Positions 1 to 6,439 of a DNA stretch of 6,439 bases are shown piece by piece (the stretch's first letter is position 1; each line of letters opens with the position of its first letter). The stretch lies in contig JAJQIP010000165.1 in assembly GCA_021199145.1 (NCBI GenBank), positions 1-6,439 on the forward strand, in the 5' to 3' direction. The notes beneath the pieces were generated by a model that made no database searches, was not told the DNA's origin, and was given only the letters and a program-made list of their open reading frames with translations. The stretch comes from Porphyromonadaceae bacterium. GTDB taxonomy: Bacteria > Bacteroidota > Bacteroidia > Bacteroidales > UBA11471. Both the position numbers and the translations under genes were made by a program.

Positions 1-922
1 GGTGCATGAGGTGCGACCGCAAGGGGGCCATTCCCGCACCACCACCGATATAGATCATTTCCCGCTTCGTATTTTGGATATGGAACTCCCCGTAAGGACC
101 CGATACGGTAACCTTGTCGCCCGGTTTCCGAGTGAAGATGTAGGAGGAGCAGATACCCGGCTTGATGCCTGCCGCCCAGGTGCCGGCGGCACGGTCGAAC
201 GGTGGCGTGGCGATACGGATATTGAGCATGATGATGTTCCCCTCTGCCGGATAGTTGGCCATGGAGTAGGCCCGGAAGGTCTCTTCGTCGTTGCTGCAGA
301 CCAGTCCCCACATTTTGAAGCGGTCCCATTCGCTGTGGAACTGTTCGTCCACCTCCATATCGGAGTACTTGATATCGTACTTGGGAACGTCAATCTGCAC
401 ATAGCTGCCAGGCAGGAAGTCGAACTTCTCCCCTTCGGGTATCCGCACGACAAACTGCTTGATGAACGAGGCGACATTGTGATTCGACACCACTTCGCAC
501 TCCATCTTCTTGATACCGAGGATAGCTTGCGGAACCTGCATCTCGATGTCGTTTTTCACCTTTACCTGACAGGCAAGGCGATAGTGGTCCCGTTGCTGTT
601 TGCGGGAAAAGAAGCCGGTCTCGGTGGGAAGAATCTCCCCGCCACCCGACAGTACCTGACAACGGCACATGCCGCAACTGCCGCCCCCACCACAGGCCGA
701 GGGAAGGAATATTTTATTGGCTGCCAGCGAAGCGAGCAGAGTCGTTCCCGCAGGGGTCTCCACGGTGCGTTCGCCGTTGATGGTGATGCGGCGGTTACCG
801 GCCGGCATAAGACGGGCCTTGGCCACCAACAGCAAAGCGACAAGCACCCATATCAGAATCAGGAAGATGACCACCGCTGCCGGGATGGTCAGATTTTCCA
901 AGGAGAGTAATATTACTGCCAT
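1..922 (-). CDS. nqrF: Na+-NQR subunit F, NADH-oxidising flavo/iron-sulfur subunit (C-terminus cut by window edge)
   Basis: NqrF is the electron-input subunit: it oxidises NADH on the cytoplasmic face and passes electrons from FAD to a 2Fe-2S centre. I translated 307 residues from the ATG at 922. Residues 12-34 form one N-terminal membrane anchor. A ferredoxin-like domain (about 44-130) carries the 2Fe-2S ligands C77, C83, C86 and C118 in the family's C-x5-C-x2-C spacing. The FAD-binding motif RAYSMANYP lies at 217-225, PGICSSYIF at 255-263, and the NAD(H)-side motif GGGAGMAPLRSH at 293-304, where the window ends. Family members are usually a little over 400 residues, so roughly the last 100 (rest of the NADH domain) lie outside. 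It is the last gene of the canonical nqrA-F order and starts 12 nt after the nqrE stop, with no Shine-Dalgarno site. The reading frame is intact. Confidence 0.97.
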   Translation of the reverse strand, partial: MAVILLSLENLTIPAAVVIFLILIWVLVALLLVAKARLMPAGNRRITINGERTVETPAGTTLLASLAANKIFLPSACGGGGSCGMCRCQVLSGGGEILPTETGFFSRKQQRDHYRLACQVKVKNDIEMQVPQAILGIKKMECEVVSNHNVASFIKQFVVRIPEGEKFDFLPGSYVQIDVPKYDIKYSDMEVDEQFHSEWDRFKMWGLVCSNDEETFRAYSMANYPAEGNIIMLNIRIATPPFDRAAGTWAAGIKPGICSSYIFTRKPGDKVTVSGPYGEFHIQNTKREMIYIGGGAGMAPLRSHLMH

Positions 923-934
923 AATCGGATATGT

Positions 935-1549
935 TTACAGTTTGATACCCAGGAAACTCATGAAGGCGATGCCCATAAGTCCCGTGACGATAAAGGTAAT
1001 GCCTATCCCTTTGAGGGGGGCAGGCACATTGGAGTAGGCCATCTTCTCCCGGATAGCCGCAATACCCACGATGGCCAACAACCACCCTATGCCCGAACCC
1101 AGTCCGTAGACTGTAGCCGACCAGGCATTGGGGAAAGAGCGTTGCTGCATGAAGAGGGAACCGCCCAAGATGGCGCAGTTGACGGCGATGAGGGGCAAGA
1201 AGATGCCCAACGTGTTGTAGAGTGCCGGAGCATACTTCTCGACAATCATCTCGACGAGTTGCACCATAGCGGCGACCACGGCGATAAAGAAAATCAGGCT
1301 CAAAAAGCTGAGGTCCACATCTTGGAAAGAGTCGCCCAACCACGAGAGGGCACCGGCCTTCAGGATATAGTTCTCAAGCAGATAGTTGACGGGCAACGTA
1401 ATGGCCAGGACAAAGGTCACCGCTACACCCAAACCCATAGCGGTCTTTACCGTTTTGGAGACAGCCAGATAGGAACACATCCCCAAGAAGTAGGCAAATA
1501 TCATATTGTCGATAAAAATCGACCGGATGAATAGATTGAGATTTTCCAT
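935..1549 (-). CDS. nqrE: Na+-NQR subunit E, integral membrane subunit
   Basis: This 204-residue protein has about six hydrophobic segments (roughly 11-31, 39-57, 79-103, 115-133, 146-166 and 180-200), as expected for NqrE and its homologue RnfA. With NqrD it forms the antiparallel membrane pair that holds an iron-sulfur site between the NqrF 2Fe-2S centre and the NqrC FMN. C25 (in FLGMCSYLAV) and C125 (in AVNCAILGG) sit in the two half-helices where the family's metal-ligand cysteines lie. Length is normal for the family. The ATG at 1549 lies 24 nt after the nqrD stop and 12 nt before nqrF, with no Shine-Dalgarno site. NqrD and NqrE are paralogues; gene order and the QQRSFPNAWSA and YGLGSGIGW segments mark this one as E. 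Confidence 0.97.
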   Translation of the reverse strand: MENLNLFIRSIFIDNMIFAYFLGMCSYLAVSKTVKTAMGLGVAVTFVLAITLPVNYLLENYILKAGALSWLGDSFQDVDLSFLSLIFFIAVVAAMVQLVEMIVEKYAPALYNTLGIFLPLIAVNCAILGGSLFMQQRSFPNAWSATVYGLGSGIGWLLAIVGIAAIREKMAYSNVPAPLKGIGITFIVTGLMGIAFMSFLGIKL

Positions 1550-1573
1550 TGTTTAATCTTTCGGGAGGTGAAA

Positions 1574-2197
1574 CTATTTATCTTGCAAATCCTTGTTCCG
1601 TGACCGGTGTACCCAAATGATGCAGGCGGCCGTGATAAGGGCCATTGGAGGGAGTATCATCAAACCATTGTTCTCATAACCCCATTCGTAGAAGATTTTC
1701 GGGATGACGGGGAAGCCGAACAACGTGCCCGACCCCAGCAATTCCCGGAAAAAGGCGATGATGACCAATATGATGCCATATCCTACGCCATTGCCCACCC
1801 CATCGAGGAACGACTCCCACGGGCTATGCCCCAAGGCAAACGCTTCGAGACGTCCCATGAGGATGCAGTTGGTAATGATAAGGCCGACAAAGACCGAGAG
1901 TTGCTTGCTCACATCGTAGGCATATGCCTTGAGAATCTGGTCGACGATAATCACCAAAGCGGCGACTACCACCAGTTGTATGATAATACGTATACTATTG
2001 GGTATGGTGTTACGCAACAACGAGATAATCACATTGGAAAAAGCCAATACGGCAATGACCGAAAGGGCCATGACAAAAGCCGACTCCAGCTTGGCCGTGA
2101 CAGCCAAAGCCGAACAAATACCCAATACCTGCACAATGACAGGATTGTTCCGCGAAAGCGGTCCGAGGAGTATTTCCCGAGTTTTCTTGGATAACAT
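1574..2197 (-). CDS. nqrD: Na+-NQR subunit D, integral membrane subunit
   Basis: This 207-residue protein has about six membrane segments (roughly 18-34, 40-60, 70-92, 100-122, 136-153 and 180-197), matching NqrD and its homologue RnfE. It pairs with NqrE in the membrane core that carries electrons across the bilayer. C28 (VLGICSALAV) and C111 (LIITNCILMGRLEAFA) are at the positions of the two NqrD iron ligands known from the Vibrio enzyme. The segments PWESFLDGVGNGVGYG (126-141) and FFRELLGSGTLFG (149-161) are family hallmarks. The N-terminus contains GPLSRNNPV, also typical. It starts 12 nt after the nqrC stop and is followed 24 nt later by nqrE. I see nothing anomalous. Confidence 0.97.
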   Translation of the reverse strand: MLSKKTREILLGPLSRNNPVIVQVLGICSALAVTAKLESAFVMALSVIAVLAFSNVIISLLRNTIPNSIRIIIQLVVVAALVIIVDQILKAYAYDVSKQLSVFVGLIITNCILMGRLEAFALGHSPWESFLDGVGNGVGYGIILVIIAFFRELLGSGTLFGFPVIPKIFYEWGYENNGLMILPPMALITAACIIWVHRSRNKDLQDK

Positions 2198-2209
2198 ATC
2201 GCTTGTTGT

Positions 2210-2914
2210 TTATTGTTGTAACGACTTTAAAAACGGTTCATAGGGGGAAAGACTGTTGAGAAGCATCGTCTGTACGCCTTTGCTCGTGATGGTCCCGCCC
2301 GAAATGGCATTGACATACTCCGCACCATTGAGCGGTTTCTGCCCCTTCTTCTCCACGGCAACGGACTTGAATTCCTCCTCTACAAAGAGGTGCTTGCCCG
2401 GGAACTGCTCCTGAAAAGCGGAACTGCCTATCTCTGCGCCCAATCCGGGCGTTTCGCTCTCATGGGCAAAGTAGGCTCCATAGAGGGTATTCCCGTCAGC
2501 ATCGAGGGAGATATAGCCCCAAATCGGACCCCACAGACCGGCTCCGTATACAGGGAGGATATATTTCCGGGCCCCGTTGTAGAGACGGCAGACATAGACG
2601 GGTAATTGACGTTCAGAGGCCGGGAGCTTTACCTGTACGGCGACATTAACATCAAACGCCTCCACACCGCAGAGGGTATCTCCTTTTTCATTCAAGACGA
2701 AACTGTCGATAATCAGGGTCTTGTAGAGCGACTGCGCCTCTTTGGCACTGGCCGATACATGCACCGAACTGAGAATTTGCTTCATCTTGTCGATTTCAAC
2801 ATTCCGTGTCTGCCTCCCTTTCAAGCCCAAAGCGGCTATCGCCAACACAGCCGCCACCACGACGACCATGATTGAGGCATAGAGAATCGTATAGATATTG
2901 CTTTGCTTGTTCAT
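2210..2914 (-). CDS. nqrC: Na+-NQR subunit C, covalent-FMN subunit
   Basis: NqrC carries an FMN bound covalently to a threonine by the flavin transferase ApbE, and passes electrons to the NqrB FMN. The 234 residues contain one N-terminal membrane helix (about 7-30) and then a soluble domain expected to face the periplasm. The flavinylation site is ISGGTITS (204-211), with T208 the predicted FMN-bearing residue. HESETPGLGAEI (151-162) is the conserved segment packing near the flavin. The motif differs from the usual Dxx(S/T)GAT: it reads N-A-I-S-G-G-T, with Asn202 at the usual Asp position. Two cysteines (C82, C109) lie in the soluble domain. The ATG at 2914 overlaps the nqrB stop in an ATGA, suggesting translational coupling. 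ApbE is not encoded in this window. Confidence 0.97.
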   Translation of the reverse strand: MNKQSNIYTILYASIMVVVVAAVLAIAALGLKGRQTRNVEIDKMKQILSSVHVSASAKEAQSLYKTLIIDSFVLNEKGDTLCGVEAFDVNVAVQVKLPASERQLPVYVCRLYNGARKYILPVYGAGLWGPIWGYISLDADGNTLYGAYFAHESETPGLGAEIGSSAFQEQFPGKHLFVEEEFKSVAVEKKGQKPLNGAEYVNAISGGTITSKGVQTMLLNSLSPYEPFLKSLQQ

Positions 2915-4134
2915 AAGAGTTCTGTTTTACGCCTCTCGGCACGTTTTAAACGACGTTTGATATTCGCTCCGACCACAAAATGGTCGATGAGGGGGGCAAA
3001 GACATTCATCAACAATACGGCCAGCATGGCTCCTTCGGGATAGCCGGTATTGTAGACCCGTATGAGAATGGCAATCAGCCCAATGAGGAATCCATAGATG
3101 TATTGTCCCGTCCGGGTCCGTGCCCCGGTAACAGGGTCGGTCGCCATAAAGACGGCAGCAAAGGCGAACCCGCCCAAGCAGAGTTGGTTGAGGGGCGAAA
3201 GGAATGAGGCCGGATATACGGACGAGGGGAAAAGCCAGGCGATGGTTCCCATCACCAGACCGCCCACAAAGACCGAAAACATGACCCGCCAACTGGCTAC
3301 GCCGGTCCAGAGCAGTATGACCGCCCCGATAAGGATAGCCAAAGTCGAAGTCTCTCCTATCGACCCGGGAATAAGCCCGAGAAAATTATCGAGCGTGGAA
3401 AGGGGTGTCCCCACGATATTGTGCAGCACCAGGTCGCCTCCGGTATGGGTAGCTACCTGTCCCAGCGGTGTGGCCCCCGAGAAAGAGTCGCACACCTGCC
3501 CGGCCCCGAGGCCGAAAGTATCGAGTGTACGGACAAAGACACCGTCACCCGACATCTTCGACGGATAGGCGAAGAAGAGGAAGGCACGGGTTACCAAAGC
3601 GACATTGAAAATATTCATACCCGTTCCCCCAAAGACCTCCTTGGCGAAAATCACGGCAAAAGCGGTTGCCACGGCAAGCATCCAGAGGGGCGTATCGACC
3701 GGGACAATCATTGGGATGAGGATTCCCGAAACGAGGAAACCCTCTTGAATTTCATGACCCCGCCACTGCGCCACAATAAATTCGATGCCCAATCCCACGA
3801 CATACGAAACGATGATTTTGGGCAAGACGGCCAGAAATCCGAAGAAGAAAATCGGCCAAAAGCCCGTGACAGAGAGTTCGCCAAGTGCTAGATAGTGTTG
3901 GTAACCGACATTGTACATACCGAACAAGAGGGCCGGCATGAGAGCCAAAATAACTACCGACATCGTCCGTTTCGTATCCACACTGTCGTGAATGTGTACA
4001 CCCGACAACGAAGTGGTCGAGGGTACATAGAGGAACGACTCAAAGCCCTCGAAGACCGAACGGAACATGGCCCACTTACCGCCTGGCAGGAAGTTGGGCT
4101 TTACTTTATCGAGATAATTCCTGAGTGTTTTCAA
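2911..4134 (-). CDS. nqrB: Na+-NQR subunit B, membrane subunit with covalent FMN and quinone/riboflavin sites (TTG start)
   Basis: NqrB is the largest membrane subunit. It takes electrons from NqrC through a covalent FMN and passes them via riboflavin to quinone, and is central to Na+ movement. The protein has 407 residues, close to the family norm, with about ten hydrophobic segments between residues 58 and 388. The flavinylation motif DSFSGATPLG (216-225) fits Dxx(S/T)GAT exactly, making T222 the FMN site. Other family segments are EGFLVSGILIPMIVP (131-145), KEVFGGTGMNIFNVALVTRAF (165-185) and FMATDPVTGARTRTGQ (329-344). The start is a TTG: no in-frame ATG or GTG lies upstream before a TAA, and the next methionine (M22) would discard the conserved N-terminus LRNYLDKVKP. 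It lies 23 nt after nqrA and overlaps nqrC by 4 nt. Confidence 0.97.
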   Translation of the reverse strand: MKTLRNYLDKVKPNFLPGGKWAMFRSVFEGFESFLYVPSTTSLSGVHIHDSVDTKRTMSVVILALMPALLFGMYNVGYQHYLALGELSVTGFWPIFFFGFLAVLPKIIVSYVVGLGIEFIVAQWRGHEIQEGFLVSGILIPMIVPVDTPLWMLAVATAFAVIFAKEVFGGTGMNIFNVALVTRAFLFFAYPSKMSGDGVFVRTLDTFGLGAGQVCDSFSGATPLGQVATHTGGDLVLHNIVGTPLSTLDNFLGLIPGSIGETSTLAILIGAVILLWTGVASWRVMFSVFVGGLVMGTIAWLFPSSVYPASFLSPLNQLCLGGFAFAAVFMATDPVTGARTRTGQYIYGFLIGLIAILIRVYNTGYPEGAMLAVLLMNVFAPLIDHFVVGANIKRRLKRAERRKTELL

Positions 4135-4157
4135 AACTTCTCTTTTTTAACGGTAAA
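4135..4157 (-). promoter_or_regulatory. nqrA-nqrB spacer and nqrB translation initiation region
   Basis: The 23-nt spacer between the nqrA stop and the nqrB TTG has no well-placed Shine-Dalgarno site. A GAGAAG (4142-4137) ends only 2 nt before the start, which is too close to work as one. Six adenines (4148-4143) precede it. An A-rich leader without Shine-Dalgarno is the usual initiation context in Bacteroidota. An in-frame TAA (4149-4147) just upstream excludes a longer NqrB, which supports the TTG. Confidence 0.55.
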
Positions 4158-5504
4158 TCAATTCACTTCCTTACGCAACTTGTCCAAGCCATCCCGGATA
4201 ATCGCCTGCAAGGGAAGTTTGGAGGTATCGACGAACTCGCACAGGGCAAAGTCTTCCGGGGCAATCTCATAGATGCCCAGATTCTCCATTTTGTCTATAT
4301 CGAACGCCAGAATGGCCTTTATCAGATATTCCGGAAGGATATCCATCGGCAAGACCTTATCGTACTCACCCTGCATGATGATGGCCCGCTCCCCACCGTG
4401 CAACCGAGCATCCATAGAATAACTGCGATGCCCTGACATCCACGAGAAAAAGGTGCGGGAGATGCTGTACTTGCGCACACCGGGCAAGGCCCAACCCAAC
4501 AGTTCGTAGCAATCGTCCCCTTCGGGAATTACCGTTATCTGACTGTGCGGAGCCCGCAAGTAATCCTCCTCACCGAGCCGTGTCCCTGTCAGCACGTTTC
4601 CGCTGATATAGCGACGATGGTGGGTGGCCGGGATAAGGTTATCTCCCACAATCGAGGCGACACTTGCGCCTAAAACCGTCCGCACATAACAGGGAGACTT
4701 CACCTCCGAACCGGTGAGGGCGACGAGACGGGAAAAATCGAGCCGTCCCCGACCGAAGAAACGGCCGATAATCAACAGGTCGAAAGCATTGAGCGTCCAC
4801 ACCGTCTCTCCCTTGGAAATCGGAGCGATATGCTCTATCTGCACTCCGACATTCCCCGCCGGATGCGGACCTTTGAAGACAAAGGTATGGGCTCCCTTGA
4901 CATTGACCCCACTGCCAAAACGAATCCCTACATAGACCCGCCCTGTCGTGAGTTTCCGCAGCACATCAATACCCGCCTGCAAATCAATCTCCTGTCCCTT
5001 CATCACAAAATCGAAATCGGGAGCCAACGGAGCCGAATCCCAAGTAGTCACAAAAATATCCCGTGGAGCGACATCCGGATTGGCTATGACATCATACGGA
5101 CGCTGTTTGATGAACGGGAACAATCCGTATTGGAGCATCATCTCCTTGACCTGCTCGCCCGTGAGTTCATTGATTTTTGGTACAGTCACTTCGACCGACT
5201 CCTTTTTTCCGTCAGACTTCACCGTAACATTCAACACCTTACGACGCTCTCCCCGGTTCACCGCCGATACCTCTCCACTGACAGGCGAGACGAATTGCAA
5301 AGCCGGGTTGCTCTTATCGAACCACAACGGGGTGCCTACCTTTACCTTGTCGCCAGGTTTGACCACCACCTTGGGTACAATACCGTGAAAATCGTCTGGA
5401 ACAAGGGCATAATATTCACTGGCCGGAGCCTCTACAATATGGGCTTCCGGCTGTCCTTTGAGAGGAATATCCAATCCCTTTTTCAACTTTATCACATTCG
5501 CCAT
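4158..5504 (-). CDS. nqrA: Na+-NQR subunit A, peripheral cytoplasmic subunit
   Basis: NqrA is the cytoplasmic subunit that docks on NqrB and has been implicated in quinone binding; it is related to RnfC. At 448 residues it matches the family length. The N-terminal half contains a barrel-sandwich (lipoyl-like) region around VKPGDKVKVGTPLWFDK (48-64) and SPVSGEVSAV (73-82). Family segments follow: VYVGIRFGSGVNVKGAHTF (190-208), GPHPAGNVGVQIEHIAP (212-228), ISGNVLTGTRLGEEDYLRA (300-318) and EYDKVLPMDILPEYLIKAI (380-398). The C-terminal LCEFVDTSK (421-429) sits where proteobacterial NqrA, as I recall it, has a CxxxC-type loop; only the first cysteine is here. The ATG at 5504 is preceded by an A-rich leader with no Shine-Dalgarno. 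It is the first gene of the operon, 16-22 nt downstream of a consensus -7 box. Confidence 0.97.
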   Translation of the reverse strand: MANVIKLKKGLDIPLKGQPEAHIVEAPASEYYALVPDDFHGIVPKVVVKPGDKVKVGTPLWFDKSNPALQFVSPVSGEVSAVNRGERRKVLNVTVKSDGKKESVEVTVPKINELTGEQVKEMMLQYGLFPFIKQRPYDVIANPDVAPRDIFVTTWDSAPLAPDFDFVMKGQEIDLQAGIDVLRKLTTGRVYVGIRFGSGVNVKGAHTFVFKGPHPAGNVGVQIEHIAPISKGETVWTLNAFDLLIIGRFFGRGRLDFSRLVALTGSEVKSPCYVRTVLGASVASIVGDNLIPATHHRRYISGNVLTGTRLGEEDYLRAPHSQITVIPEGDDCYELLGWALPGVRKYSISRTFFSWMSGHRSYSMDARLHGGERAIIMQGEYDKVLPMDILPEYLIKAILAFDIDKMENLGIYEIAPEDFALCEFVDTSKLPLQAIIRDGLDKLRKEVN

Positions 5505-5526
5505 TTTCCAATTATTTTTTCGAGCG

Positions 5527-5534
5527 CAAAGATA
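5527..5534 (-). promoter_or_regulatory. Predicted nqr operon promoter, Bacteroidota -7 box
   Basis: On the minus strand this reads TATCTTTG, an exact match to the Bacteroidota -7 consensus TAnnTTTG recognised by the primary sigma factor. It lies 22 nt before the nqrA ATG, predicting a very short 5' leader. No good TTTG -33 element sits 19-21 nt further upstream; the nearest T-run is about 27 nt away. The assignment rests on the -7 match and its position. Confidence 0.65.
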
Positions 5535-5658
5535 GTACTTCTCTCTATAACCTATGCCGGGAAAATTCCTCTTTTTTTAAAATAATTTTTCTGAATCTTG
5601 ACATCTGTTTGCATAACGGAAAATGCGGGAGAAAGCGGTGCAATCGTTTTTTTATGCG

Positions 5659-5666
5659 TACCTTTG
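5659..5666 (+). promoter_or_regulatory. Predicted promoter for the binding-protein gene, Bacteroidota -7 box
   Basis: TACCTTTG matches the Bacteroidota TAnnTTTG -7 consensus exactly and lies 19 nt before the ATG at 5686. As with the nqr promoter, no TTTG -33 element is seen at the expected distance. The predicted transcript would have a leader of about 10-15 nt, too short for a riboswitch. Confidence 0.6.
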
Positions 5667-5685
5667 GAGAATAATTCGTCGACCC

Positions 5686-6439
5686 ATGCACACCTCCTCG
5701 CTCCGCCTTTTCCGCCTCATCCTGCTCCTGCTCCCGTTGTGGGCCGGACAATCCTGCCGCCAGGCGAACCGTCCTCTGACCACAGGGGAAGAGCTAGAGA
5801 CGACCTATGCCCGAGGTTTCCAGATTACCCGTTATCCCGACTATTGCGTTGCCGACCTGCGTGACCCGTGGGATACCACCCGTCTGCTACACCGCTATAT
5901 CTTCTTAGAGAAGGGGAAAGAGATTCCTCCCCAGTTGCCGGAGGGGACACTCATCCGGACGCCGGTAAACCGCATGGTGGCCTACTCCACAGTACATGGA
6001 AGCATGCTGAATGAGTTGGGCCTTGCCCACTCCATCGTGGGGGTCTGTGAAGCGGAATACATCTCCGTACCAACTATCCAAGAGGGGCTACAGTCGGGAG
6101 AGATAGCCGATTTGGGTCGTTCCATCGCCCCCAATATAGAAAAAATCATAGAACTGTCCCCCGAAGCCATCTTGGTCTCCCCCTTTGAGAACAGCGGTTA
6201 CGGCCGAGTGGAAAAGTTGGCTATCCCCCTTATCGAATGTGCCGATTATATGGAAAATACCCCGTTGGGACGGGCTGAGTGGATTCGCTTTATCGGACTG
6301 TTCACCGGACGGGAAAGGGAGGCGGACTCGATTTTCCAGGAGGTGGAGAGCCGATATACCGAACTCTGCCGCCAAGTTACGGTTCAGAGCCGTCCGACTG
6401 TCCTCTCCGAGAAAAAGATCGGAGCGACCTGGTTCGTTC
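5686..6439 (+). CDS. ABC transporter substrate-binding lipoprotein, BtuF/FecB type (3' end cut by window edge)
   Basis: The 251 visible residues form a periplasmic binding protein of the COG0614 family, which captures cobalamin or ferric siderophores for an ABC importer. An N-terminal signal (residues 6-20 hydrophobic) ends in AGQSC, making C24 the probable lipidated cysteine; the lipobox is loose, as is common in Bacteroidota. RQANRP follows the Cys with no acidic run, so a surface-export signal is not evident. Segments recalled from Bacteroidales relatives are DPWDTTRLLHRY (60-71), the domain start around VNRMVAYSTVHGSML (94-108), IADLGRSIAPNIEKIIELSPEAI (140-162), SPFENSGYG (165-173) and ADYMENTPLGRAEWIRFIGL (186-205). 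Full-length relatives have roughly 370-390 residues, so about a third is missing. The ATG at 5686 is chosen because the signal peptide begins there. Permease and ATPase genes would be expected to the right. The substrate cannot be decided from this sequence. Confidence 0.9.
   Translation, partial: MHTSSLRLFRLILLLLPLWAGQSCRQANRPLTTGEELETTYARGFQITRYPDYCVADLRDPWDTTRLLHRYIFLEKGKEIPPQLPEGTLIRTPVNRMVAYSTVHGSMLNELGLAHSIVGVCEAEYISVPTIQEGLQSGEIADLGRSIAPNIEKIIELSPEAILVSPFENSGYGRVEKLAIPLIECADYMENTPLGRAEWIRFIGLFTGREREADSIFQEVESRYTELCRQVTVQSRPTVLSEKKIGATWFV

Larger units (their letters stand above)
5505..5685. other. Divergent intergenic region between nqrA and the binding-protein gene
   Basis: This 181-nt region separates two outward-facing genes and is AT-rich in the middle (about 5565-5592, runs of T and A). 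Each side holds one exact TAnnTTTG box pointing at its own gene. I found no B12 box or cobalamin-riboswitch-like structure, no clear Fur-type palindrome, no tRNA and no plausible small ORF. A weak 4-bp inverted pair (GCAT at 5611-5614 with ATGC at 5623-5626) is too short to call a terminator or operator. Confidence 0.7.

Noticed and set aside
2..910. A 302-codon open frame on the plus strand
   Set aside because: It lies exactly antisense to nqrF, whose minus-strand translation carries every expected NqrF motif. The plus-strand product is rich in His, Arg and Gly and resembles no family. It is a shadow of codon usage.
795..1343. A 182-codon minus-strand frame overlapping nqrE and nqrF
   Set aside because: It is out of frame with both nqrE and nqrF, which are clear homologues covering the same DNA, and its product is low-complexity and Arg/Gly/His-rich.
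1563..1569. GGGAGGT resembling a Shine-Dalgarno site in the nqrD-nqrE gap
   Set aside because: It is on the plus strand, opposite to the genes. On the coding strand it reads ACCTCCC and cannot pair with the 16S rRNA tail as a Shine-Dalgarno site.
4830..5585. A 251-codon plus-strand frame across nqrA and into the intergenic gap
   Set aside because: It is antisense to nqrA over most of its length, has no recognisable domain, and would read through the nqr promoter region.
5565..5592. T- and A-rich runs that might be a terminator
   Set aside because: No GC-rich stem precedes the T run on either strand, and the flanking genes diverge, so no terminator is expected here.
5598..5603. TTGACA resembling a sigma-70 -35 box on the plus strand
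   Set aside because: Bacteroidota promoters use TTTG and TAnnTTTG elements. No TATAAT-like partner sits at 16-18 nt, and a perfect TAnnTTTG lies closer to the gene.
5598..5864. An 88-codon plus-strand frame beginning at TTG, overlapping the lipoprotein start
   Set aside because: The alternative frame from the ATG at 5686 gives a signal peptide, a lipobox cysteine and a long binding-protein match. This one has only a Pro/Arg-rich tail and no support.

Overview
This window is almost entirely a minus-strand operon for the Na+-translocating NADH:quinone oxidoreductase (Na+-NQR), followed across a divergent intergenic gap by the start of a plus-strand gene for a metal-chelate ABC transporter substrate-binding lipoprotein. 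Several things suggest a member of the Bacteroidota, probably Bacteroidales: the protein sequences (the NqrC ISGGTITS motif and the style of the binding protein), two exact TAnnTTTG promoter -7 boxes, and the absence of Shine-Dalgarno sites. Base composition looks balanced to slightly GC-rich by eye, so I do not name a genus.

Layout, read in the direction of nqr transcription (right to left): nqrA (5504-4158), nqrB (4134-2911), nqrC (2914-2210), nqrD (2197-1574), nqrE (1549-935) and nqrF (922 to beyond base 1, truncated by the window edge). Gaps are 23, -4 (overlap), 12, 24 and 12 nt, so this is a tight single operon in the canonical A-B-C-D-E-F order. A TATCTTTG box at 5527-5534 is the likely promoter. 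On the other strand, a TACCTTTG box at 5659-5666 precedes a lipoprotein gene starting at 5686, which runs off the right edge.

How the genes work together: NqrF oxidises NADH through FAD and a 2Fe-2S centre. Electrons then pass through the intramembrane Fe-S site held by the NqrD and NqrE cysteine pairs, to the covalent FMN of NqrC, to the covalent FMN and riboflavin of NqrB, and on to quinone (presumably menaquinone in this group). The transfer is coupled to Na+ export. The cofactor residues I could look for are present: the four NqrF cysteines, the NqrD and NqrE cysteine pairs, and the flavinylated threonines of NqrB and NqrC.

I found no mobile element, CRISPR array, RNA gene or novel system. 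The points worth a second look are small: a TTG start for nqrB, an NqrC flavinylation motif with Asn in place of the usual Asp, the divergent promoter pair, and the lack of a recognisable cobalamin riboswitch in front of the BtuF-like gene.
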